A stretch of 64,000 nucleotides of DNA from Novosphingobium chloroacetimidivorans (GTDB lineage Bacteria > Pseudomonadota > Alphaproteobacteria > Sphingomonadales > Sphingomonadaceae), in the NCBI RefSeq assembly GCF_014204535.1, contig NZ_JACHLR010000009.1, positions 62,001 to 126,000 on the forward strand, given 5' to 3'. The notes under the pieces were generated by a model. The model searched no databases, was not told the origin of the DNA, and worked only from the letters and a program-made list of their open reading frames with translations. Shown piece by piece: positions 19,922 to 28,080 of the stretch (positions are counted from its first letter, which is position 1; every line of letters starts with the position of its first letter). The position numbers were made by a program, and so were the translations under genes.

Positions 19922-20560
19922 ATGGCTGACTACACCTTCTACACCAACCCGATGTCCCGCGGGCAGATCGCGCGCTGGGCGCTCCACGAAGTCGGCGCGG
20001 ACTATGAGCAAGTGCTGGTCGACTGGCAGGACAAGCCCGCCGCGTTCCTCGATGCCAATCCCATGGGCAAGGTGCCGACGATCGTCCACCATGCCGCGGA
20101 CGGCGACCGCGTGGTGACCGAAGCGGCGGCGATCTGCCTCTACCTCGCCGAAATGCATCCCGAAGCGAGCCTGCTGCCCAACGAGGCCGAGACGGCCAGC
20201 TACTTGCGCTGGACCTTCTTCGCCTCGGGGCCGATCGAGCAGTGCATCACCTCGCGCGCGCTGAAGTTCGAGCCGAGCCCGGACCAGGAGATGATGGCCG
20301 GCTGGGGCAGCTTCGAACGCACGATGACCACGCTCGACCGGTTCCTGGCAAGCCGAACGTCCGATCGTCCCTGGATCTGCGGCGAGCGCTTCACCATGGC
20401 GGACGTCTATCTGGGCAGCTCGGTCGACTGGGGCATGACCTTCGGCATCCTGCCGCCCAAGGAAAGCTTCGTCGCCTATGCCGAGCGCATCCAGGCGCGG
20501 CCGGCCTACAAGGCGGCAAAGGCCGTCGACAACGAGCTGATCGAGAGGATGCGCAAATGA
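19922..20560 (+). CDS. Glutathione S-transferase family protein (copy 2)
   Basis: A 212-residue protein. The thioredoxin-fold domain begins MADYTFYTNPMSRGQIARWALHEVG (Ser in NPMSRG as candidate catalytic residue), with GKVPTIVH and TEAAAICLYLAE for glutathione binding. The C-terminal helical domain contains CGERFTMADVYLGSSVDWG. Start ATG 19922 fits the family; the frame is open upstream to 19871. The stop overlaps the next gene's start (ATGA), so they are coupled. Confidence 0.9.
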   Translation: MADYTFYTNPMSRGQIARWALHEVGADYEQVLVDWQDKPAAFLDANPMGKVPTIVHHAADGDRVVTEAAAICLYLAEMHPEASLLPNEAETASYLRWTFFASGPIEQCITSRALKFEPSPDQEMMAGWGSFERTMTTLDRFLASRTSDRPWICGERFTMADVYLGSSVDWGMTFGILPPKESFVAYAERIQARPAYKAAKAVDNELIERMRK

Positions 20561-21045
20561 GCGGGAAGAACCGGGTCTGCCTCTGGTACGATGGCGGCGC
20601 GCAGGAAGCCGCGGAGTTCTACGCCGCGACCCTTCCCGACACGCGGGTGACCAAGGTCATCCGCGCTCCGGCCGACGTCCCCGACGGCGCCGAGGGCGAA
20701 GTGCTGGTGGTCGAGTTCACGTGCCTGGGCATACCCGCGCTCGGCCTGAACGGTGGTCCCGCGTTCCGGCACACCGAGGCGTTCTCGTTTCAGGTCATCA
20801 CCGAGGACCAGGAAGAGACCGACCGCTACTGGGATGCGATCGTCGGCAACGGCGGCCAGGAAAGCCAGTGCGGCTGGTGCAAGGACAAGTGGGGCGTATC
20901 CTGGCAGATCACCCCGCGCCAGCTGATGGCGATCTACGACGATCCCGATCCCGCCGCGACGAAGCGCGCATTCGACGCGATGCAGTCGATGCGCAAGATC
21001 GACATCGCCGCGATCGAAGCCGCGCGTGCAGGACACGCGGCATGA
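20557..21045 (+). CDS. PhnB-like VOC protein
   Basis: A 162-residue member of the PhnB / 3-demethylubiquinone-methyltransferase-like VOC group. It starts NRVCLWYDGGAQEAAEFYAATLPDTRV and contains GIPALGLNGGPAFRHTEAFS and CGWCKDKWGVSWQITPRQL, which are hallmarks of the group. The enzymatic activity is not established for this group. It overlaps both neighbours by four bases (ATGA), so it is tightly coupled to the two GST genes around it. Confidence 0.9.
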   Translation: MSGKNRVCLWYDGGAQEAAEFYAATLPDTRVTKVIRAPADVPDGAEGEVLVVEFTCLGIPALGLNGGPAFRHTEAFSFQVITEDQEETDRYWDAIVGNGGQESQCGWCKDKWGVSWQITPRQLMAIYDDPDPAATKRAFDAMQSMRKIDIAAIEAARAGHAA

Positions 21046-21707
21046 GCGAGTCGGCGCGGCTGGCGCTCTATGGCCATCCGTTCTCCAGCTACACGTGGAA
21101 AGTGCAGATCGCGCTGCATGCAAACGACCTCGACTACGACTTGCGCGTACTCGGCCCGGACCATCCCGAGCATCTCGCGGTGGTCCGGTCCGCCGGTCCG
21201 CTGAGCAAGTTCCCCGTGCTGCAGGACGGTGACACGCTGCTGCTCGAGGCGAGCTCAATCATCGAATACATCGCCCGGCACTATGCGCCGAGCGGGTCGC
21301 TGATCCCCGACGACCAGGACGCCGCGATCGGCATGCGCATGCTCGACCGGGTGTTCGACAACTACGTCATGGCGCCGATGCAGGACGTGGTGAACGAGTA
21401 TTTGCGCGATCGTGACAATCCCGACGCCGTGCGCGTCGCCGAAGCCCGGGCCAGACTGGAGCAGGCCTATGCCTGGCTCGACGACTGGCTGCGGGACTAT
21501 GACCGGGGCGAGCAAGTGACGCTGATCGAATGCGCCGCCGCGCCCTCGCTGTTCTACGCCGAGTGGGTGCTGCCGATCGCGCCCGAGTTCCGCCGCCTGC
21601 GCGCCTGGCGGGCCCATCTGCTGCGGCTGCCGGCAGTCTCGCGCTGCGTCGAGGCCGCCCGCCCTTACCGCGCCGGGTTTCCGCTCGGCGCTCCCGATCG
21701 CGATTGA
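21042..21707 (+). CDS. Glutathione S-transferase family protein (copy 3)
   Basis: A 221-residue protein with N-terminal LALYGHPFSSYTWKVQIALHAND (candidate catalytic Ser in PFSSYTW), LSKFPVLQDGDTLLLEASSIIEYIA for glutathione binding, and a helical C-terminal domain ending near RPYRAGFPLG. It diverges clearly from copies 1 and 2, so the three are not recent duplicates. The start overlaps the PhnB-like stop. The next gene starts 11 bases on, with AAGGAG before it. Confidence 0.9.
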   Translation: MSESARLALYGHPFSSYTWKVQIALHANDLDYDLRVLGPDHPEHLAVVRSAGPLSKFPVLQDGDTLLLEASSIIEYIARHYAPSGSLIPDDQDAAIGMRMLDRVFDNYVMAPMQDVVNEYLRDRDNPDAVRVAEARARLEQAYAWLDDWLRDYDRGEQVTLIECAAAPSLFYAEWVLPIAPEFRRLRAWRAHLLRLPAVSRCVEAARPYRAGFPLGAPDRD

Positions 21708-21718
21708 AGGAGCTGACC

Positions 21719-22177
21719 ATGTCCGCGACGAGCCACGAACTGACGATCACCCGCTTCATCGCCGCCCCTCCTGCGAAGGTGTGGGAGGTCATGGCCGAAC
21801 GCCAGTGCGAATGGTGGTGCCCGACGCCTTGGCGCGCCGAAGTGGATCGCCAGGATCGCCGCGCGGGTGGCGCCTGCCGCATGACGATGTACGGACCGGA
21901 CGGCGAAGTCATCCCGCAGGACGGTATCTACCTCGCGTATGAAGAAGGCCGGCGATTCGTCACCACCGATGCAATCGTGGGCGACTTCGAGCCGGCCGGG
22001 CCGTTCATGATCGGCATCTGGGAAGTCGCCCCCGAAGGTGACGGCACCCGCTACACCGCACGCGCGCGGCACTGGACCGAAGAGGCGAAGACCCAGCACG
22101 CCGAGATGGGCTTCGAGGAGGGGTGGAGCGCATGTGCGGCGCAGCTTGCCCAGATCTGCGAGCGGGAGGCCGGCTGA
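21719..22177 (+). CDS. SRPBCC/AHSA1-family protein
   Basis: A 152-residue START/Bet v1-fold protein beginning ELTITRFIAAPPAKVWEVMAE and ending with HAEMGFEEGWSACAAQLAQICE, the AHSA1 signature region. Such proteins bind hydrophobic small molecules and often accompany VOC and GST genes. It is the last gene of the operon. AAGGAGCTGACC precedes the ATG. The cytochrome b561 gene converges on it 22 bases after the stop. Confidence 0.9.
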   Translation: MSATSHELTITRFIAAPPAKVWEVMAERQCEWWCPTPWRAEVDRQDRRAGGACRMTMYGPDGEVIPQDGIYLAYEEGRRFVTTDAIVGDFEPAGPFMIGIWEVAPEGDGTRYTARARHWTEEAKTQHAEMGFEEGWSACAAQLAQICEREAG

Positions 22178-22199
22178 GAGCTGCGGTCCGTTGCCGCCG

Positions 22200-22754
22200 T
22201 TACGCCCGCGGGGCGCGCAGGAACGGGATCATCCGCCCCAAGGTCCGGTCGCGATCCACGAACTGGTGCTTGAGTGCGCCAAGGACGTGAAGGGCGAGCA
22301 GCACCAGCATCAGCGTTCCCAGCTTTTCGTGCACGGTGAAGAAGGTGCTGGACGCGGCTTCACTCGTCGGCACCGGCAGCGCGGGCACTCGGAACAGTCC
22401 GAAGACGCTGACCGGCCCGCCCCCCGACACCATCGACCAGCCGGTCAGCGGGATGCCGATCATGGCGAAGTAGAACAGCGCGTGCACGCCCCGCGCCAGC
22501 GCTCGCTCCCAGGGTTGCTGCGTGCGCTGGAACGGCGGCGGGCGGTGCGTCACACGCCACAAGATGCGCGCCACCGTCAGGATCAGCACGGTAATCCCGA
22601 TCGACTTGTGGTTCGCCATGATCTGCATGCGCTCGGCCTTGGGCATGTCCTCGGCCACCCAGACCGCGATGAAGTTCAGCACGATCAGCACGGCGATCAG
22701 CCAGTGCAGGATCATGGCGACACGGCTGTAGCGGCGAGCTGGCTGGCTTATCAT
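22200..22754 (-). CDS. Cytochrome b561-family membrane protein
   Basis: A 184-residue inner-membrane diheme cytochrome with four predicted helices: MILHWLIAVLIVLNFIAVWV, SIGITVLILTVARILWRV, GVHALFYFAMIGIPLTGW and HEKLGTLMLVLLALHVLGAL. Heme-ligand histidines are in LHWLIA, NHKSIG, VHALFYF and LHVLGALKH. It resembles E. coli CybB, which moves electrons from superoxide or quinol in the membrane. It is a separate unit convergent with the detoxification operon. Confidence 0.92.
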   Translation of the reverse strand: MISQPARRYSRVAMILHWLIAVLIVLNFIAVWVAEDMPKAERMQIMANHKSIGITVLILTVARILWRVTHRPPPFQRTQQPWERALARGVHALFYFAMIGIPLTGWSMVSGGGPVSVFGLFRVPALPVPTSEAASSTFFTVHEKLGTLMLVLLALHVLGALKHQFVDRDRTLGRMIPFLRAPRA

Positions 22755-22844
22755 ACATCAACACCTGCCCGATGCGGCCGCCAAGGACAAGCTGGCCCGC
22801 AAATCGCTTGTCATTGCAGGCGCCTGGGCTAGCACGGGCGGGCC

Positions 22845-23543
22845 ATGGTCCAGCCCGACCCGATCGACGAACACGCCGAGCGCAGCCGCCCTGCTCCCGA
22901 CCGCCGCGCGCTTGCCGCGATCGGCGACAAGGTCCGGGCACGGCTGGCGGCGGACCCGACCGTCTACCGCGTGCCTGTCGAGCGGGCCGAGATCTTCGCC
23001 GTGGGCGACTTTCTCGATGCGCACGAATGCGAGCACGTGATGCGACTGATCGACGAGGTCGCCCGCCCCTCCGACATCACCCGCGACGCCGAACCCGATT
23101 TCCGCACCAGCTACTCGGGCGACGTGCCCCAGTCAGACCCGGTGGTGCGCGCGGTCGAGCGGCGGCTATACGATCTGCTGGGCATCGACCTTGCCTGGGG
23201 CGAGACGGTTCAGGGCCAGCGCTACACCGTGGGCCAGCAGTTCAAGGAACACTGCGACTGGTTCGACACCACGCAAGGCTACTGGCGTGCCGAGGGCCAG
23301 CTGGGTGGGCAGCGCAGCTGGACGGCGATGGTCTACCTCAACACCGTGGAGGCCGGCGGCGTCACCGAGTTCACCCGTCTGGGCGTGACCATCCCGCCGC
23401 AAGCCGGCGCGCTCCTGCTGTGGAACAACAACCGGCCCGACGGACGGGTGAACTGGGACACCCTGCATGCCGCGCTCCCGGTTGAGCGGGGCGTGAAGTA
23501 CGTGATTACCAAGTGGTTCCGCTCGCGGCGCTGGGGCGCTTGA
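22845..23543 (+). CDS. 2-oxoglutarate/Fe(II) oxygenase, prolyl 4-hydroxylase type
   Basis: A 232-residue dioxygenase. The iron triad is visible: His and Asp in FKEHCDWFD and the distal His in DTLHAALPVERGVKYVITKWF, where the Lys before ITKW is in the place of the 2-oxoglutarate-binding residue. The core double-stranded beta helix spans about residues 110-230, with SWTAMVYLNTVEAGGVTEF typical of the P4H family. The substrate is unknown; bacterial relatives hydroxylate proline in proteins or peptides. It is monocistronic, followed by a repeat element. Confidence 0.9.
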   Translation: MVQPDPIDEHAERSRPAPDRRALAAIGDKVRARLAADPTVYRVPVERAEIFAVGDFLDAHECEHVMRLIDEVARPSDITRDAEPDFRTSYSGDVPQSDPVVRAVERRLYDLLGIDLAWGETVQGQRYTVGQQFKEHCDWFDTTQGYWRAEGQLGGQRSWTAMVYLNTVEAGGVTEFTRLGVTIPPQAGALLLWNNNRPDGRVNWDTLHAALPVERGVKYVITKWFRSRRWGA

Positions 23544-23551
23544 GCTGCTTC

Positions 23552-23697
23552 CAGGTCCTCCCCTGCAAGGGGAGGGGGACCGCCGCCGCAGGCGGTGGTG
23601 GAGGGGTGTAACCGCCTTAAGGAGTGCTCGACCGAGAGGGTTACACCCCTCCGTCACGCGCTACGCGCGCGCCACCCCCCCTTCCAGGGGAGGATCT
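23552..23697. repeat. Composite inverted-repeat element, GGGGAGG family
   Basis: Begins with the hairpin CCTCCCC-TGCA-AGGGGAGG, then a GCCGCCGCAGGCGG hairpin, then GGGGTGTAACC, and closes with a matching inverted set (GGTTACACCCC through CCAGGGGAGGATC). Bases 23556-23613 are the exact reverse complement of 28339-28396. The element lies between the oxygenase and DUF1003 genes. Chance open frames read through it but are not genes. Confidence 0.85.
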
Positions 23698-23706
23698 CTG
23701 AAAAGA

Positions 23707-23742
23707 TCACCCATCCTCGCCTTCACCCAGCTTGCCGGCAGG
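23707..23742 (-). other. Possible duplicated 3' end of the DUF1003 gene
   Basis: Read on the minus strand this segment gives ...GKLGEGEDG-stop, closely matching the true end of the DUF1003 gene at 23830 (...DKLGEGDEG-stop). About 27 of 33 bases match. The rest of the gap, to 23829, holds only a CCTTCCCCC/GGGGGAAGG hairpin at about 23797-23819. It may be a recombination relic or an older end of the gene. Confidence 0.35.
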
Positions 23743-23829
23743 CGCCCAAGCCCCCAACCAACTTCGGCTAGCGAGCACGCTCGCAAGCCTGCGTATCCTT
23801 CCCCCGACCCGGGGGAAGGCAGCTTTTCG

Positions 23830-24342
23830 TCACCCCTCGTCGCCCTCACCCAGCTTGTCGAGCAGGCGGTCGAAGCGGCGATGAAGGCGGATGATCTCCA
23901 GCTGGGTGCGCAAGTTCACCTCGTAGTCGTGCCGCGCGGCGATGCGGTCCTTCTGCGACTGCCGGTTCTGGCTCATCATGATCACCGGGGCCTGGATCGC
24001 CGCCAGCATCGAGAGCATCAGGTTGAGGAAGATGTACGGGTAGGCATCGAAGGGATGCAGCCCGAGGTCTTCCAGGATGCGGCTGTTGACCAGCATCCAG
24101 CTGACCAGCACCACGCCGAAGCCGACGATGAAGCTCCAGCTGCCGCCGACCGCGGCGACCCTGTCGGCCAGGCGCTGCCCCCACGTCGCATGCAGCGCCG
24201 CCTCTTCCTGCGCATCCAGGTCCTCGATCTGGCCCGAGGCGATCCGCTCCAGCACGCGGCGCTCCTCGGCATCGACCTGGTCGATCGTGCGCCCGAGCAG
24301 CTCGGTGCAGAGCTCCTCAGCTGTCTTGGGGGCTTTGCGCAT
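23830..24342 (-). CDS. DUF1003 membrane protein
   Basis: A 170-residue protein with two central membrane helices (WSFIVGFGVVLVSWMLVN and YIFLNLMLSMLAAIQAPVIMM) and the DUF1003 signature FDAYPYIFLNLMLSMLAAIQAP followed by MSQNRQSQKDR. A charged N-terminal segment and a basic coiled C-terminal tail lie in the cytoplasm. Function is unknown. Its ATG at 24342 lies inside the end of lysK (26-base overlap), so it is translated from the lysK transcript. Confidence 0.9.
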   Translation of the reverse strand: MRKAPKTAEELCTELLGRTIDQVDAEERRVLERIASGQIEDLDAQEEAALHATWGQRLADRVAAVGGSWSFIVGFGVVLVSWMLVNSRILEDLGLHPFDAYPYIFLNLMLSMLAAIQAPVIMMSQNRQSQKDRIAARHDYEVNLRTQLEIIRLHRRFDRLLDKLGEGDEG

Positions 24343-25945
24343 GCTGAAGGGCCTCGGCGATGAGCTTGCGGGTCTCGGGAATGCCGTAAAGCGCGATGAA
24401 GCTGCCCATGCGTGGCCCCTGCGAGGAGCCGAGCAGGGTTTCGTAAAGCGCCTTGAACCAATCTCGCAGGTTCTCGAAACCGAACTCCTCGCGCTTGCCG
24501 ATCTCGTAGACGGCGTTCTGCAGGTCCTCGGCCGAGGCATCCGGCGCAGCGGCCAGCTCGGCATCCAGCGCCTTCAGTGCCGCCGCCTCGTTCGCCGCGG
24601 GTGCGCGGCGCTTCAGGGTCGGCGCAATGTAGTCGCGGTTAGTGGCAAGCGCCGCGGCGACCAGCGCCTCGAGCTCGGGATGCGCCTCGGGCGTCGCGTC
24701 GGCGACGTAGTTGGCGAGGTATGACCAGACCTGGTCCGCCGTCGCGTCCGCGCCGAGCACGCCCACCAGGTTGAGCAGCAGCCCGAAGGTCACCGGAAGC
24801 GTGTCGCCGGCCCCCGCCTGCTGGCCATTGGCGCGCAGCAAGTGCCACACCGGATTGCCCAGCTGCTTGTCCAGCTCCTGCGCCGCCAGGTTGCCGCGGA
24901 ACTGCCAGTACTCGTCCACCGCCTTGGGGATCACGCCGATGTGCAACTGCTTGGCGCTCTTGGGCTCGCGGAACAGGTAGAAGCCAAGCGACTCCTCGGT
25001 GCCGTAGGTCAGCCACTGCTCGATGGTGAGGCCGTTGCCCTTGGACTTGGAGATCTTCTCGCCGTTCTCATCCAGGAACAGTTCGTAGATCAGCCCCTCC
25101 GGTCGACGGCCGCCGAGGATCTGCGCGATCTTGCCGGATTGCGTGACCGAGTCGGTCAGGTCCTTGCCGCACATCTCGTAGTCGACGCCCAGGTCCACCC
25201 AGCGCATCGCCCAGTCGACCTTCCACTGCAGCTTGGCCTGGCCGCCGAACACCGACTGCTCGACGCGAGTGCCGTCCTCGTCGGTGAAGGCGATCATGCC
25301 GGTCGCGGGATCGAGCACTTCGACCGGCACCTGCAGCACGAGGCCGGTGGTCGGCGAAACCGGCAGCACCGGCGAGTAGGTGCGGCGACGCTCCTCGCGC
25401 AGGGTCGGCAGCATGACCCCCATGATCGCATCGAAGTGCGTCAGCACATTGGCGAGCGCACGGTCGAAGCCGCCGGAGTTGTAGCGGTCGCTCGCCGAAA
25501 CGAACTCGTAGTCGAACCCGAAGCGATCGAGGAAATCGCGCAACATCGCGTTGTTGTGGTGCGCGAAGCTTTCATGCGTGCCGAACGGATCGGGTATGCG
25601 GCTGAGCGGCTTGCCCAGATGCTCGCGCAGCACGTCGCCGTTGGGCACGTTGTCGGGCACCTTGCGCAGTCCGTCCATGTCGTCGGAGAACGCCACCAGC
25701 CGCGTCGGCGCACCACCTGTCAGCACCTCGTAGGCGCGGCGCACCAGGGTCGTGCGCAGCACCTCCTGGAACGTGCCGATATGCGGCAGGCCCGAGGGAC
25801 CGTAGCCGGTTTCGAACAGCACCGGAGCCCCGCCTGGCTTGCCCTCGGGATAGCGCTTGAGGAGCTTGCGCGCCTCCTCGAACGGCCAGGCCTTGGACTT
25901 CAGAGCGGCGTCGATCAGGCCCCGGTTTTGGTCAGTATCTGTCAT
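24317..25945 (-). CDS. lysK: Lysyl-tRNA synthetase, class I
   Basis: Charges tRNA-Lys. It has 542 residues and belongs to the class I (archaeal-type) form that replaces the usual class II enzyme in alphaproteobacteria and spirochaetes. The class I signatures are YGPSGLPHIGTF (HIGH equivalent, near residue 50) and EKISKSKGNG (KMSKS). The ATG at 25945 (MTDTDQN) is preferred over 26056. A pair of helical anticodon-binding domains fills the C-terminal third. It is divergent from mscS and overlaps the downstream DUF1003 gene. Confidence 0.95.
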   Translation of the reverse strand: MTDTDQNRGLIDAALKSKAWPFEEARKLLKRYPEGKPGGAPVLFETGYGPSGLPHIGTFQEVLRTTLVRRAYEVLTGGAPTRLVAFSDDMDGLRKVPDNVPNGDVLREHLGKPLSRIPDPFGTHESFAHHNNAMLRDFLDRFGFDYEFVSASDRYNSGGFDRALANVLTHFDAIMGVMLPTLREERRRTYSPVLPVSPTTGLVLQVPVEVLDPATGMIAFTDEDGTRVEQSVFGGQAKLQWKVDWAMRWVDLGVDYEMCGKDLTDSVTQSGKIAQILGGRRPEGLIYELFLDENGEKISKSKGNGLTIEQWLTYGTEESLGFYLFREPKSAKQLHIGVIPKAVDEYWQFRGNLAAQELDKQLGNPVWHLLRANGQQAGAGDTLPVTFGLLLNLVGVLGADATADQVWSYLANYVADATPEAHPELEALVAAALATNRDYIAPTLKRRAPAANEAAALKALDAELAAAPDASAEDLQNAVYEIGKREEFGFENLRDWFKALYETLLGSSQGPRMGSFIALYGIPETRKLIAEALQHAQSPQDS

Positions 25946-26008
25946 GGTTCCCGCCCTTTCGCGGGAAAGCGCCCGCGCTGCAAGCGCGAAGCTGGCGCGT
26001 GGCCGAGG

Positions 26009-26033
26009 GGAACCACGCTGGCCGGGGGCTGTT
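26009..26033 (+). promoter_or_regulatory. Possible EcfG-type stress promoter before mscS
   Basis: GGAAC at 26009-26013, sixteen bases, then TGTT at 26030-26033. This is close to the alphaproteobacterial general-stress consensus GGAAC-N16/17-CGTT, with one mismatch in the -10. It lies 38 bases before the mscS start codon. Confidence 0.3.
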
Positions 26034-26070
26034 CCATAGAGCTTGAACACAGCCACAAGCGGTCGCTTTC

Positions 26071-26958
26071 GTGAATTATATCGCCACCTTACACAACCAG
26101 GTCGAGCGCATGGCGCGCGGCTTCGTGCAGATGCTGCCGCAGCTGGGCATCGCGCTCATCATTCTGATGGTCACCTGGATCTTCGCCAAGTTCGCCGTCC
26201 GCATCGCCGATCGGCTGACGAAGCACACGCACATCCGCGAGGACCTGAAGCAGCTCGTCGACACGCTGGTGCGGCTCGCGATCTGGATCATCGGCGTGGT
26301 GATCGCGCTGACGGTCGCCATTCCCAGCTTCACGCCGGCCAGCGCCTTCGCCGGCCTGGGTGTCGGCGCACTGGCGATCGGCTTCGCATTCCAGGACATC
26401 TTCGAGAACTTCCTGGCCGGCGTGCTCATCATGCTGCGCGAGAAGATGCGCATCGGAGACCTGATCGAGTGCGAGGGCATCGTCGGCAAGGTCGAGCGCA
26501 TCACCTTGCGCGAGACGCATGTACGCCAGCTTTCCAACGAGCTGACGATCGTGCCCAACTCCAAGCTGTTCAAGAACCCCGTCAAGATCCTGACCGACGA
26601 CGTGATGCGCCGCGACGAGATCATGGTCGGCGTCGGCTACGACTGCGACCTCGAAGAGGCGCAGCGGCTGATCCAGGCCGCGGTCGAAGGCTTGGACAAC
26701 ATCGTCCACGAAAAGCCGGTGCTGGTGGTCGCGCGTACCTTCGGGGCCAGTTCGGTGGATCTGCTGGTGCAATGGTGGGCGCCGACCGGCAAGACCGACA
26801 TCCGCCTGACGCGCAACAGCGTCGTCCTGGCGGTGAAGAAGGCGCTCGATGCGGCGGGGATCGAGATCCCCTACCCCTATGTCACGAACACCTTCAAGGA
26901 GCCGCTGCGGATCGGGCGGATCGCCGCGGCCCCGGAACCCGAGCGCGAGACGGTCTAA
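26071..26958 (+). CDS. mscS: Small-conductance mechanosensitive channel, MscS family
   Basis: A 295-residue inner-membrane channel that opens under turgor. There are three N-terminal helices (LGIALIILMVTWIFAKFAV, LVRLAIWIIGVVIALTVAI and the pore helix). The pore helix TM3 carries the Gly/Ala-rich FAGLGVGALAIGFAFQDIFENFLAGVLI. The beta domain follows (IGDLIECEGIVGKVERI), then the C-terminal domain. It starts with GTG at 26071 (GTGAATTAT). Divergent from lysK. Confidence 0.93.
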   Translation: MNYIATLHNQVERMARGFVQMLPQLGIALIILMVTWIFAKFAVRIADRLTKHTHIREDLKQLVDTLVRLAIWIIGVVIALTVAIPSFTPASAFAGLGVGALAIGFAFQDIFENFLAGVLIMLREKMRIGDLIECEGIVGKVERITLRETHVRQLSNELTIVPNSKLFKNPVKILTDDVMRRDEIMVGVGYDCDLEEAQRLIQAAVEGLDNIVHEKPVLVVARTFGASSVDLLVQWWAPTGKTDIRLTRNSVVLAVKKALDAAGIEIPYPYVTNTFKEPLRIGRIAAAPEPERETV

Positions 26959-27005
26959 CCCACCCAGTCGCCCCCACGCAGGCGGGAACGACGGGGTGGG
27001 GTTTT
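26957..27005 (+). terminator. Terminator of mscS, built on a nested hairpin
   Basis: AACCCACCC at the stop codon pairs with GGGTGGGGTT before TTTT at 27002-27005. An inner palindrome around CGCCCCCACGCAGGCGGG makes a nested hairpin resembling the CGGGAA elements seen elsewhere in the window. Confidence 0.5.
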
Positions 27006-27049
27006 GCAGGTACCATCGGCGGCTCTGCCGAGTCTGGCCGACGTCCGCC

Positions 27050-27337
27050 TTACTTCCAGGCCCATTCGTATGTCATGGGCGCTTCTCGGAACGCGAACCG
27101 GTCGAGGTGCTGGGCCACCACGTCCTTCAGCCGATCGACCTGCTCGCGATCCTCGCCGCGAACGATGACGTCGATCGCCTCGGCGTCCGCCTTCATCGTC
27201 GCCACCGCGCCGTCGAAAGTCACCACGCCGGTGTCACCCTCGATCTCGACCGGCAGCTTATGCGACCAGTGCTTGCATAGTTGCTGGACATATTTGCCTC
27301 CACTCGTGGTGGGCACGCGGGCTTCGACCTGGGTCAT
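27050..27337 (-). CDS. DUF2218 protein
   Basis: A 95-residue protein with the DUF2218 pattern: TTSGGKYVQQLCKHWSHKLPVEIEGD followed by VTFDGAVATMKADAE. The family is small, cytosolic and often next to siderophore or PadR genes; the function is unknown. Its ATG overlaps the stop of the PadR gene, so it is the second gene of a regulator-target pair. Confidence 0.88.
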   Translation of the reverse strand: MTQVEARVPTTSGGKYVQQLCKHWSHKLPVEIEGDTGVVTFDGAVATMKADAEAIDVIVRGEDREQVDRLKDVVAQHLDRFAFREAPMTYEWAWK

Positions 27338-27993
27338 GGTTCGATCCTTTCGATCTTGCGGGCTGCCTCGTCGATGATCTCGGCGATGGCGAGCACGGTG
27401 TCGCGGCTGACGCCCTCTTGCGAGAGACGGTCGAACAGCGCGGTCTTCATGGAATGCATGGCGCGACGCACGGGCGCCGGGTCGGTCTTCTCCCGCGCCT
27501 GCGCCAGCGCCTCGAGGCGCGCGCGGAGCGTGGCGACGATATCGGACTGATCGGCAAGCTGGCGGCGGCCCTCCTCGGTCGCCTCGTACGACTTGCGGCT
27601 ACCCTCGGCCGCGCCGGCGGCGATCACCCCTTGCTCCTCCATGTAGGTCAGCGCCGGGTACACGACGCCGGGACTTGGCGCGTATTCGCCGCCCGAGAGC
27701 GTCTCGATCTCCTTGATGAGATCGTAGCCATGGCGCGGCTGCTCGGAGAGGAGTGCGAGCAGCAGCGTCTGCAGCTCCGCCTGGTCGAACAAGCGGCGAC
27801 GCCGCCCTTCTCCACGACCTCCGCGCGGTCCGCCGGGTCCGAATGGCCCGGGAAAGCCGGCCCCGGCCCCGCCGCCGAACCCCTTGCCGAACGGTCCTCG
27901 CCCGAACTCGCCGGCGAACATGCGCTCGCCAGATGAAACGCATCGGTGGCCGCGTGCACGACCGTGTTCCGATGCGTGTGGTGAATGTCTCAT
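27334..27993 (-). CDS. PadR-family transcriptional regulator with Gly-rich leader
   Basis: A regulator of about 219 residues. The first 60 residues are a glycine/proline/arginine-rich leader (GRGPFGKGFGGGAGAGF and similar), probably disordered. The PadR winged helix follows (LLLALLSEQPRHGYDLIKEIE, SPGVVYPALTYMEEQGVI), then a C-terminal helical dimerisation domain. ATG 27993 has AAGGA seven bases upstream and is preferred over ATG 28014. It is co-transcribed with the overlapping DUF2218 gene, and a palindrome lies about 30 bases upstream. Confidence 0.88.
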   Translation of the reverse strand: MRHSPHASEHGRARGHRCVSSGERMFAGEFGRGPFGKGFGGGAGAGFPGPFGPGGPRGGRGEGRRRRLFDQAELQTLLLALLSEQPRHGYDLIKEIETLSGGEYAPSPGVVYPALTYMEEQGVIAAGAAEGSRKSYEATEEGRRQLADQSDIVATLRARLEALAQAREKTDPAPVRRAMHSMKTALFDRLSQEGVSRDTVLAIAEIIDEAARKIERIEP

Positions 27994-28023
27994 AGTAATT
28001 CCTTGATCCTTCATGATTGCTTC

Positions 28024-28035
28024 AAGATATATCTT
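28024..28035. promoter_or_regulatory. Candidate PadR operator
   Basis: AAGATATATCTT is a perfect 12-base palindrome, conspicuously AT-rich for this genome, just upstream of the PadR start. PadR proteins usually repress their own operon from such sites. Confidence 0.4.
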
Positions 28036-28080
28036 ATAGTGGTGAATGCAAGAGGAGGTTTGTCACCGATCGTCGCAAGA

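Noticed and set aside
17133..22177. Operon considered as a horizontally acquired island
   Set aside because: No integrase, tRNA, direct repeats or visible composition shift at its borders; it looks like resident chromosomal DNA.
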